A stretch of DNA of 6,211 nucleotides from Christensenellaceae bacterium (lineage in GTDB: Bacteria; Bacillota; Clostridia; Christensenellales; Aristaeellaceae). The notes under the pieces were generated by a model. It worked only from the letters and a program-made list of their open reading frames with translations. It did not search any database and was not told the origin of the DNA. The position numbers and the translations under genes were made by a program. Location of the stretch: positions 1-6,211 of the forward strand of contig JADGQP010000062.1 in the NCBI GenBank assembly GCA_017881705.1. Reading direction: 5' to 3'. Positions 1-5,206 of this stretch are shown piece by piece (within the stretch, counting starts at the first letter, position 1; every line of letters starts with the position of its first letter).

Positions 1-402
1 GATGCGGATAATCACCTGAAATGCGTTTTGAACGTTGGTCACATCCGTCGTCATGCGGGTAATCAGGCTGGCGGACGAAAACCGGTCAATATTGAAAAAA
101 GAAAACCGCTGTATGTTTTCGTACATATCCTTACGTAGGTTGTGGGCAAATCCTGACGACGCATATGCACCGTTTTTACCGGACAGCGCGCCGAAAATCA
201 GCGATACCACACAACTTAACGCCAGCAGCAAGCCATACTTCCAAATAATGTCCATGCGGCCCGCCGAAATGCCCTGATCAATCAGGCTGGCCATGACCAG
301 CGGGATCACCACGTCGATCAGCACCTCAACGCTTACATAAACAGGCGTTAAAATCGTCGGCTTTTTATACTCTCTCACACACGCGGCGAATCGTTTAATC
401 AT
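1..402 (-). CDS. ABC exporter (fused permease/ATPase type), N-terminal part, cut by window edge
   Basis: The minus strand is open from an ATG at 402 to base 1, giving 134 residues with no stop. The protein begins MIKRFAACVREYKKPTIL, then has a hydrophobic segment at about residues 15-40 (VSVEVLIDVVIPLVMASLID) and a second at about 55-73. Next comes the intracellular-loop stretch with R90, the RFSFFNIDRF region and LITRMTTDVTNVQ at about 113-125. That order and the T-x-D-V-x-N-V-Q motif are typical of the transmembrane domain of MDR-type (ABCB-like) exporters, where an ATPase domain normally follows. The ATPase half lies outside the window, so fusion to it is inferred from the family. A GAGGAGG site lies 6 bases upstream of the ATG. 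The start overlaps the marR stop by 8 bases (ATGATTAA), implying translational coupling. Such marR-linked exporters often work as heterodimers with a second ABC gene downstream. The substrate cannot be read from this fragment. Confidence 0.9.
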   Translation of the reverse strand, partial: MIKRFAACVREYKKPTILTPVYVSVEVLIDVVIPLVMASLIDQGISAGRMDIIWKYGLLLALSCVVSLIFGALSGKNGAYASSGFAHNLRKDMYENIQRFSFFNIDRFSSASLITRMTTDVTNVQNAFQVIIRI

Positions 403-883
403 CCCTTGCCTCCTCGTTTATTTGCGTCTGCGCCGCTGTTTCCCGGTTGGCGTTCCGCTTTAAATTCTCTTCAAACAGCGCGATCGCGGCGAAAAAAGCA
501 TGCATCGCGTCGTCGTTTACCCCTTGCGTAATCACGCTTTCAATATACGCGTGTTCCCGCTCCACGCGATCGCTGAACTCTTCTGCGCGCGCCGAAAGCG
601 TAAGTCGTTTCAGCCGCGCGTCGCTTGCGACAGGTTCGCGCCGAATCAGGTCGTTATTAACCATGGTTTTAAGCATCGCGCTCGCAGTGGAGCGGCGAAT
701 CTGAAACGCCTGCTCCAAATCGCGCTGATAAACCGGCGCGTCCGGATGGTGTTTAATGTAGCCGATAACCCGCCCCTGCGACGGGGTGATGTGCCTGTCT
801 CTGGGCATTCGCTGTTCGGACAGCCGCCTGATCTGGTTAAGCAAGCTCCGCAGGGCCCATGTGACTTCATTTTTCTTTTCCAT
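395..883 (-). CDS. MarR-family winged-helix transcriptional repressor
   Basis: A 162-residue protein, close to the usual 140-160 of MarR regulators, which bind palindromic DNA as dimers. N-terminal dimerisation helix at about 5-25. The winged helix-turn-helix spans about 34-98: SQGRVIGYI, then YQRDLEQAF, then the recognition helix RRSTASAMLKTMVNNDLI (63-80). The wing RREPVASDARLKRLTLS carries the D-x-R-x-K-x-L-x-L-[ST] signature seen across the family. A C-terminal helix closes the dimerisation domain (about 123-143) and is followed by a polar tail. There are no cysteines, so an OhrR-type thiol peroxide sensor is unlikely; a small-molecule ligand is more probable. Start: ATG at 883 preceded by AAGGAGG. 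It is first in an operon with the overlapping ABC exporter gene, so the inferred role is repression of that exporter and of itself through the inverted repeat at 904-919. Confidence 0.93.
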   Translation of the reverse strand: MEKKNEVTWALRSLLNQIRRLSEQRMPRDRHITPSQGRVIGYIKHHPDAPVYQRDLEQAFQIRRSTASAMLKTMVNNDLIRREPVASDARLKRLTLSARAEEFSDRVEREHAYIESVITQGVNDDAMHAFFAAIALFEENLKRNANRETAAQTQINEEARDD

Positions 884-903
884 GCTCCCTCCTTAAATTA
901 TAT

Positions 904-919
904 TGTTAGTCTGCTAACA
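904..919. promoter_or_regulatory. Probable MarR operator (6-4-6 inverted repeat)
   Basis: TGTTAG-TCTG-CTAACA is a perfect 6-bp inverted repeat around a 4-bp spacer. Size and the TTAG/CTAA core resemble operators of MarR-family proteins. It covers the predicted transcription start of the marR promoter and lies 21 bases upstream of the marR ATG, where a bound dimer would block initiation. The repeat is seen directly; its role as an autoregulatory operator is inferred. Confidence 0.72.
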
Positions 920-924
920 TTTCC

Positions 925-954
925 AGTATACTAATATCCCGGGGGGTTTGTCAA
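925..954 (-). promoter_or_regulatory. Promoter of marR-ABC operon
   Basis: Reading leftwards, a perfect -35 TTGACA lies at 954-949, followed by an 18-bp spacer and -10 TATACT at 930-925 (five of six matches). The predicted start, at about 918, falls inside the inverted repeat 904-919. The spacer holds a run of six C followed by GGG, an uncommon feature. Confidence 0.8.
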
Positions 955-1017
955 TCCGGTTTTATGCTCTTTTTAAAAATTCAGTATGCCGAGCGTGAGC
1001 CTGTAGGTTTAATCCGG

Positions 1018-1183
1018 CACGGTTTAATGGACTCTGCGAAAAAGGGCTTGCGCGCCGTATGTCATCGCAAAGGGGCAAAGCCGCATGCGGCTTTGCCCCT
1101 TTGCGATGACCGGCTCACCCTCGAGCCAAACCGGCCTAGGCTATTTTTCAATTAACGATCCTGCTTTTCGCAGGCGAACCGTG
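1018..1183. repeat. Nested inverted-repeat cluster in a gene-free interval
   Basis: The interval 955-1201 has no convincing gene. Apart from the 50-bp palindrome listed separately, it holds imperfectly nested complementary pairs: CACGGTT 1018-1024 with AACCGTG 1177-1183, and CTGCGAAAA 1034-1042 with TTTTCGCAG 1165-1173. It also holds small hairpins: GGCTC 1112-1116 with GAGCC 1123-1127, and CCTGC 1160-1164 with GCAGG 1170-1174. GGTTTAAT occurs twice (1006-1013 and 1021-1028). It lies 3' of nadR and upstream of the marR promoter. It may be a degraded miniature inverted-repeat element, or just the nadR 3' end with stacked hairpins. The outer pairs do not share one exact centre, which weakens the single-element reading. 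Confidence 0.45.
1061..1110. repeat. Perfect 50-bp palindrome
   Basis: Two 25-base arms meet with no spacer: the left arm begins GTCATCGCAAAGG and the right arm ends CCTTTGCGATGAC; the centre is CCGCATGCGG. All 25 pairs match and the symmetry stops abruptly on both sides (T1060 against C1111). No T-run follows on either strand, so it is not a textbook intrinsic terminator, although as RNA it would form a very stable hairpin able to protect the nadR 3' end. The GTCATCGC...GCGATGAC ends recall, from memory only, dispersed palindromic intergenic repeats beginning GTCATTGCGA in several bacteria; whether it is multicopy here cannot be told from one window. Confidence 0.85.
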
Positions 1184-1201
1184 ATGCGCATACACCCCGC
1201 G

Positions 1202-2245
1202 TTATGTTTGCACACCGCCTATCAGCCGATCCACAAGCTCGATCGCCTTAGCCAAGCGCTGGGTATAATCGCCGCCGATAGCGATAATCTTATCGCCGAA
1301 GCCATGGTACTGGTACATGTTCATCAGCCGGTCGCTGAGCGCCATACGCTTTTGCTGAACCCCGTTGAGGCGCTGGCCATCGTCCACCCACTTTACATCC
1401 GGTCTTAAAAAAAGAACCAAATCGTAACGCGTATGGTCGATATAGGCCTCCACCAGCGGGTTGCGGCGTCCCAGGTACAGTTCGCTGAAATAATCGGTAT
1501 ACGTGGCGTCGGTATCAAAAAAGCAAAGTCGGTTGGCCGCGCGCAGCGCCTGATAATCCTGCTCGAACTGCAGGTGCGCGATACGGCCGAAATCCATATC
1601 CGTAAAGATGCTTTCATCGTTGCCCAGGTAATCGCGGGCATAATAACGCCCCACTTCCTCGGACCAGGAGGTGTTGTACAGCTTTGCCAGGCACTTGGTC
1701 AGCGTTGTTTTACCGCAGCTTTCCGTGCCCGCAATCAGCACCTTCTTGGCGAAGAAAGGGCGGGCGGAACCCAGGATATAACGCCAGTTGCCTAGGATAT
1801 CGTTGCGTATGTCCGTGGCGGATATCGGGTAGCGGGTACGAGCGGGGTCAAACATCTCCACTACCGAATCGGGAAAATAGGTTTCCAGCGTTGTTTGGTA
1901 ATCGCTGTCGCCCACGAAAAACGCGTCGATCTTTTCCGGCACTACCTGGCGCATCCGCTCGCTCCAAAGCGGCCAGCCATCTGGATAGGCGGCGATGTCG
2001 GTTTCGTCCAGCACGCGCACCTCAATATGCTCCATATCCTGCACCTGCTGGGATATCCATTGTTTCCGCAGCTGGTAGGTAATGGTCGGCAGTCCCGCGC
2101 TTTCGCAGATTTCCTGCGTCTGCGCGGCGTTATCAGAAATAACGACGATTAACTTTTCACATTTGGTCGACGCTTCGATGATCTGGTACAGGTGGCCTCT
2201 GTGCGGCGGGCAAAAGCGCCCAAAATACACGCCGGTCTTGTACAT
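1202..2245 (-). CDS. nadR: NadR-type bifunctional NMN adenylyltransferase / nicotinamide riboside kinase
   Basis: A 347-residue cytosolic enzyme of NAD salvage: it phosphorylates nicotinamide riboside to NMN and adenylates NMN to NAD. Domain 1 (about 1-150) is a nucleotidyltransferase with GRFCPPHRGH (9-18, including the HxGH-type motif) and ISATDIR (141-147), the family's ISxTxxR motif. A W-R-Y linker (154-156) leads to domain 2, a kinase with P-loop GTESCGKTT (173-181), a Walker-B-like FFDTDAT (242-248) and LFLRPDVKWVDDGQR (278-292), the region with the R-P-D...DDG residues of NadR kinases. The adenylyltransferase motif begins at residue 9, so the N-terminal HTH of enterobacterial NadR (about 410 residues) is absent; it should be an enzyme only. 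Start: ATG at 2245 behind GAGGAGG. It is transcribed alone from its own promoter, divergent from the lipid kinase gene. Confidence 0.92.
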   Translation of the reverse strand: MYKTGVYFGRFCPPHRGHLYQIIEASTKCEKLIVVISDNAAQTQEICESAGLPTITYQLRKQWISQQVQDMEHIEVRVLDETDIAAYPDGWPLWSERMRQVVPEKIDAFFVGDSDYQTTLETYFPDSVVEMFDPARTRYPISATDIRNDILGNWRYILGSARPFFAKKVLIAGTESCGKTTLTKCLAKLYNTSWSEEVGRYYARDYLGNDESIFTDMDFGRIAHLQFEQDYQALRAANRLCFFDTDATYTDYFSELYLGRRNPLVEAYIDHTRYDLVLFLRPDVKWVDDGQRLNGVQQKRMALSDRLMNMYQYHGFGDKIIAIGGDYTQRLAKAIELVDRLIGGVQT

Positions 2246-2277
2246 GCATTTCCCCTCCTCACATTGGGATTGTTTTT

Positions 2278-2306
2278 AGTATAACGGTTTTCCCAAAAGG
2301 AAACAA
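2278..2306 (-). promoter_or_regulatory. Promoter of nadR
   Basis: Leftward -35 TTGTTT (2306-2301), 17-bp spacer, -10 TATACT (2283-2278), ending 32 bases before the nadR ATG. The spacer contains an imperfect inverted repeat (GTTTCC / GGAAAAC) that could be a regulator site, but I cannot match it to a known NAD-responsive operator. Confidence 0.68.
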
Positions 2307-2374
2307 GCGGAATTTCACTTTCGTTAAGGATCACAACATGCCAAATAGTCATTTACCTTCTCTTTTACAGTCTA

Positions 2375-2403
2375 TTTACATTCGGCCTAAAAAACGCTAG
2401 AAT
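2375..2403 (+). promoter_or_regulatory. Promoter of the lipid kinase gene
   Basis: -35 TTTACA (2375-2380), 17-bp spacer, -10 TAGAAT (2398-2403), each with five of six consensus bases; 29 bases separate the -10 from the ATG at 2433. It points away from the nadR promoter, with about 68 bp between the two -35 elements. Confidence 0.7.
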
Positions 2404-2432
2404 ATGAATAATTTCATACAGGACGGTGTAAC

Positions 2433-3314
2433 ATGATTACAGTAATCGTCAATCCTATCGCGGGTTCCGGCTATGCGCTGACGGTGGGACAAAAGATCGA
2501 TGCTATTTTGGAAAAACGGGGCGTGGAGCACACAACAGAATATACCACCGCCGTTGGGCACGCGACCGTTTTGGCCAGGAGCGCGGCTGAGCGCGGCGTT
2601 GCCACGGTACTGTCCGTGGGCGGGGATGGAACGCTCAACGAGATCGCGGCAGGCCTGGTGGGAACAAATACCGCCCTGGGTGTGATTCCCGCGGGTACAG
2701 GCAATGATTTTGTCAAAGCGATCGGCACCCCCAAAGGTTGGGAAGACGCGCTGGAATATGTGCTTACCCACACCGCCAAACCGCTGGATACCGGCATGAT
2801 TAACGATTCATTCTTTATCAACGTCTGCGGCGCCGGCTTTGACGTGATGGTGCTGGAATACGCGCTGACCGCCAAGAAGCACATGCGCGGCATATGGCCG
2901 TATCTGTATGGCGTCATCGCCGCGATAAGGGCCTTCAAGCCGTTTGAGATGCTGGTGGAAATCGGCGGCAACATCAAGCTCAAAGGCAAATACATGCTGT
3001 GCACCATCGCCAACGGCCGCTATATTGGCGGAGGTATCCCCATCCTTCCCGCGGCAGACGTGAACGACGGGCTGCTGGACGTAATGGTGGTGGATCCCCT
3101 GCCCAGCTGGCGCATACCGTTTTACCTGCCCGCTCTTCTGGGCGGCACGCTGATGAAAAAGAAGATCGCCCACCATTACCGCGCCAAACGCTGCTCGCTC
3201 GTATCGCCCGGGATGCGGCTTAACCTGGATGGCGAGATCATCCCCATGGAAAGCGCAAGTTTCGAGTGCAATCCCGCCTCGCTGCTAGCCTACTGGCCGG
3301 GCAACCCTGCCTAG
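2433..3314 (+). CDS. Diacylglycerol kinase family lipid kinase (YegS/Rv2252/BmrU/DgkB-like)
   Basis: A 293-residue protein, the usual length for bacterial soluble lipid kinases that phosphorylate diacylglycerol or a related lipid with ATP at the inner membrane face and return diacylglycerol to phospholipid synthesis. Motifs in family order: NPIAGSG (7-13), nucleotide-binding GGDGTLNE (63-70), IPAGTGNDF (85-93), LDTG (118-121), NVCGAGFDV (130-138), NGRYIGGG (194-201), the D-DGLLDV stretch (209-217) that carries metal-site acidic residues in DgkB, and LDGE (265-268) near the C-terminus with the catalytic acidic residue. No transmembrane segment or signal peptide is evident. The substrate (diacylglycerol, undecaprenol, sphingosine-like) cannot be fixed from sequence, so no symbol is given. 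Start: ATG at 2433 with only a weak site (AGGA/GGACGG), unlike the strong sites of its neighbours. It stands alone as a transcription unit. Confidence 0.93.
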   Translation: MITVIVNPIAGSGYALTVGQKIDAILEKRGVEHTTEYTTAVGHATVLARSAAERGVATVLSVGGDGTLNEIAAGLVGTNTALGVIPAGTGNDFVKAIGTPKGWEDALEYVLTHTAKPLDTGMINDSFFINVCGAGFDVMVLEYALTAKKHMRGIWPYLYGVIAAIRAFKPFEMLVEIGGNIKLKGKYMLCTIANGRYIGGGIPILPAADVNDGLLDVMVVDPLPSWRIPFYLPALLGGTLMKKKIAHHYRAKRCSLVSPGMRLNLDGEIIPMESASFECNPASLLAYWPGNPA

Positions 3315-3492
3315 TTCCAAAGGGAAAACGAGAATATTTACAAACATTCCACTTGCCTGATATCACCGCCCGGTTCGCATGAAAAACAGCGGCAGATGCC
3401 CGCCTGCGCTTTCCGGGAATGGGTTCTTGAAACATTCGAATCCGAGGTTCCCGCCGAGGCGCAGCCAACAAAACAGAATTTCTACGTTTTAC

Positions 3493-3512
3493 GCCACGGC
3501 TTTCGTCGTGGC
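3493..3512. terminator. Terminator-like hairpin after the lipid kinase gene
   Basis: GCCACGGC and GTCGTGGC form an 8-bp stem (one G-U pair) with loop TTTC, followed by TCGTTTTG. On the other strand the stem is followed by GTAAAACG, with no good U-tract, so it favours plus-strand termination. It lies 179 bases past the kinase stop, so a long 3' UTR is implied. From the stop to this hairpin (3315-3492) I see no gene, only isolated weak promoter-like hexamers. The short U-tract limits confidence. Confidence 0.5.
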
Positions 3513-3533
3513 TCGTTTTGCATCCGCGAATTA

Positions 3534-3542
3534 TGGTATACT
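3534..3542 (+). promoter_or_regulatory. Extended -10 promoter of the secreted-protein operon
   Basis: TGG-TATACT is an extended -10 (TGn plus a five-of-six TATAAT match). No good -35 is placed 17 bp upstream, and that position lies in the tail of the preceding hairpin. The start codon at 3567 is 24 bases downstream, leaving a very short leader holding GAGGTGAT. Confidence 0.6.
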
Positions 3543-3566
3543 GTACGCAGGGTGAGGTGATGCGTA

Positions 3567-4601
3567 TTGAGTCAGCTTTTTCGCCGCATCATCGCGGTGC
3601 TTTTATTGTTGCTGGTTCCCATTTCGGCCTCGTTTGCCACCGAGGATGTCTCGGAAATCTCCCTCGACGGCGCGCAGGCATCCTCTGCCGTTGTGATAGC
3701 CGCCCCTGCCGTGGGCGAAAGCTACGATGGTAGCCGGCAGCTTACCGTGCGCGTACAGGGGCGAAATGTGGCGCTGATCACGCTGGAACTGCGCCTTACC
3801 GACCAGACGCTGACTTTCGAGGCTGCCGGCGATACGCTGGAGCATGTTTTTACATTCAATGAACCCCAAACACAGGGAGCCACGCTGATTGTATGCGGTT
3901 ATGCGGATGCGTCCAAAGCATCCGGCACAGCCTGCGCTCAGGAAACCAGAATCATCCCGTCCCCAAAAGAGGAACTGATCGAAAAAATGATTGCGCTGGC
4001 CTACGCCAACTCGCAGGACAGTCGCTATTCTTTCGCTCCCGCTCAGACGGATACCGATATCGGCGTTTGTAAAAACTTTGTGATGCGCCTGTTTGACACC
4101 TACAGCGCCGGATACCGCATGCTCGCTTACCCCGATTTGCCGCTGCACATGCCTAAAAACAACAGTAAAAAAGCCTGCGCGCCCTACAACTACGGCATCG
4201 AATGGCGGCCCGAAACCGCGGCGGACGGCAGCCCTTTTGAGATCGCCGCGCAATTCAAGTACGACGACAGCCTGACAAAAGAGGAAAACGCGGCGTTGGC
4301 GCAGAAACTAATAGTGCAGATTCAAAAAGGGGATTTTCTGCAGATCGTCGGATATTACGGGGGCGGCAACGGGCCGCATAGCCTGTACGTTATCCGCGAT
4401 TACGATCCCGCGACCCAGATGATCCATTGGACGGATAGCAACATGCGCGGCAAGCGCGTGGACGGCGTACGCTGGGGTTACCTGCAGTACGACGCGGACG
4501 CGGACATGGATTGGTGGGTCAACGTATTTAACATGAAAAAGCGCGGCGCAACGCTATACCGTCTGCGCGACGACCTATATCGCTATATGGAAACGGAGTG
4601 A
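3567..4601 (+). CDS. Secreted protein of unknown function with possible NlpC/P60- or papain-like domain
   Basis: A 344-residue protein. Residues 1-24 form a signal peptide (R6-R7, then a leucine-rich core, likely cut after SFA at 24), with no lipobox Cys. About 40-132 is beta-rich (AVVIAAPAVGESYDG, LTVRVQG, LITLELRL, LEHVFTF) and resembles a bacterial Ig-like domain, with C110 and C123 free to form a disulfide. The C-terminal half (about 133-344) has VCKNFVMRLF with C168 at a helix start, then KGDFLQIVGYYGGGNGPHSLYVIRDYD with H271 starting a strand, then IHWTDSN with D290/N292. This Cys-helix ... His-strand ... polar order is that of NlpC/P60 or CHAP cysteine peptidases/amidases, so a cell-wall or extracellular hydrolase is possible but only inferred. 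Start: TTG at 3567, 7 bases after AGGTG; an in-frame TGA at 3558 excludes earlier starts, and the ATG at 3560 is out of frame. The next gene follows 6 bp after its stop. Confidence 0.85.
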   Translation: MSQLFRRIIAVLLLLLVPISASFATEDVSEISLDGAQASSAVVIAAPAVGESYDGSRQLTVRVQGRNVALITLELRLTDQTLTFEAAGDTLEHVFTFNEPQTQGATLIVCGYADASKASGTACAQETRIIPSPKEELIEKMIALAYANSQDSRYSFAPAQTDTDIGVCKNFVMRLFDTYSAGYRMLAYPDLPLHMPKNNSKKACAPYNYGIEWRPETAADGSPFEIAAQFKYDDSLTKEENAALAQKLIVQIQKGDFLQIVGYYGGGNGPHSLYVIRDYDPATQMIHWTDSNMRGKRVDGVRWGYLQYDADADMDWWVNVFNMKKRGATLYRLRDDLYRYMETE

Positions 4602-4607
4602 ACCCGA

Positions 4608-5093
4608 ATGGCTAGAAGCTCATTTTCAAACAGAATCCGGCTGACCCTCCTCAAAGGCATGGAGGCCGTGGGTACTACCGCGTCCAACATGGCCAGCAAC
4701 GCCAAACTACGGGCCAGCGAAATTAACCTGGAAAACAAGCGCCGCGAAATTCTTTCCAATTTCAATCTTCGTGCCTTCGAGCTTTGGCAAAAAGGCGAAA
4801 CGCTGCCCCAGCCGCTTGCCGATATGCTGGTGGAGCTTAGCGATATCGACGGACGCCTTAACGTGTTGCGCGCGCAGAAATACGCAAAGGTCGCCACGCC
4901 GGAGTGCGCGTGCCCTCCCGAATCGCCCGAAGCGCCCGAAGCGACCGACACGGCTGAGGCGGAGGCTGACGGCAACGCGCCGGTGGAATGCACGGTAAGC
5001 AACGGCGAGAACGGTGAAGCGCATCCCGCAGATTGTACCCTGCAGGAAAATCCGCCCGCGACCGACGCCGCCGACCACGAGGACAATGCGTAG
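4608..5093 (+). CDS. Hypothetical helical protein with acidic Ala/Pro/Glu-rich tail
   Basis: 161 residues that I do not recognise. There is no signal peptide and no membrane segment. Residues 1-95 are basic-to-mixed and helical in character (RIRLTLLKGMEAVGTTASN, then EINLENKRREILSNFNLRAFELW, then LADMLVELSDIDGRLNVLRAQKYA), with heptad-like spacing suggesting two or three helices or a coiled coil. From about 97 the chain becomes a low-complexity acidic tail (ESPEAPEATDTAEAEADG and onward) rich in Ala, Pro, Glu, Asp. Four cysteines (C100, C102, C128, C143) lie in the tail: CxC plus two scattered, too irregular to call a zinc ribbon. In overall plan it resembles small Firmicutes proteins with an N-terminal helical bundle and a C-terminal zinc ribbon, with the ribbon lost or replaced; this is a loose comparison. 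Start: ATG at 4608 behind GGAG, 6 bp after the secreted-protein stop, so the two are co-transcribed. Confidence 0.8.
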   Translation: MARSSFSNRIRLTLLKGMEAVGTTASNMASNAKLRASEINLENKRREILSNFNLRAFELWQKGETLPQPLADMLVELSDIDGRLNVLRAQKYAKVATPECACPPESPEAPEATDTAEAEADGNAPVECTVSNGENGEAHPADCTLQENPPATDAADHEDNA

Positions 5094-5126
5094 ACGTTAT
5101 GCCGCCTGCAGCCCGGCGTTCTTTCT

Positions 5127-5153
5127 CCCCCGACGCGGCTAAAACGTCGGGGG
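5127..5153 (+). terminator. Probable intrinsic terminator of the 3567-5093 operon
   Basis: CCCCCGACG (5127-5135) pairs perfectly with CGTCGGGGG (5145-5153) around a 9-base loop, followed by TTAGATTTATCC. It is a strong GC stem with an interrupted T-rich tail. It lies 33 bases after the acidic-tail gene and 53 bases before the MBL start, so it may also act as a 5' leader element (attenuator) if transcription reads through. I see no convincing promoter between it and 5207. Confidence 0.6.
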
Positions 5154-5206
5154 TTAGATTTATCCCTTATCCTTTTACACCCTTTTCATGGGAGGAAGCG
5201 CCCTTC

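Noticed and set aside
500..934. 144-codon plus-strand open frame opposite marR
   Set aside because: Antisense to a well-supported MarR gene and crossing its promoter; no ribosome binding site or family motif.
964..1155. 63-codon plus-strand open frame across the palindrome
   Set aside because: It runs straight through the 50-bp palindrome, lacks a ribosome binding site and has no recognisable protein character.
1160..1174. CCTGC/GCAGG hairpin as the nadR terminator
   Set aside because: Only 5 bp of stem and no T-run follows on the minus strand.
2284..3336. Similar GTTTCC..GGGAAAAC-like strings in the nadR promoter spacer and just after the lipid kinase stop
   Set aside because: The match is short, imperfect and A/T-rich; too weak to call a shared operator.
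3420..3460. Possible tRNA remnant (ATTCGAATCC resembles a T-arm loop)
   Set aside because: No matching acceptor stem, anticodon arm or CCA end could be found around it.
3603..4253. 216-codon minus-strand open frame opposite the secreted-protein gene
   Set aside because: A shadow of the GC-rich codon pattern of the plus-strand gene, whose signal peptide, start site and spacing are all coherent.
5033..5206. N-terminal extension of the MBL gene from an ATG at 5033
   Set aside because: It overlaps the end of the preceding gene and the hairpin, is Arg/Pro-rich and unlike the MBL fold, while a GGAGG precedes the ATG at 5207.
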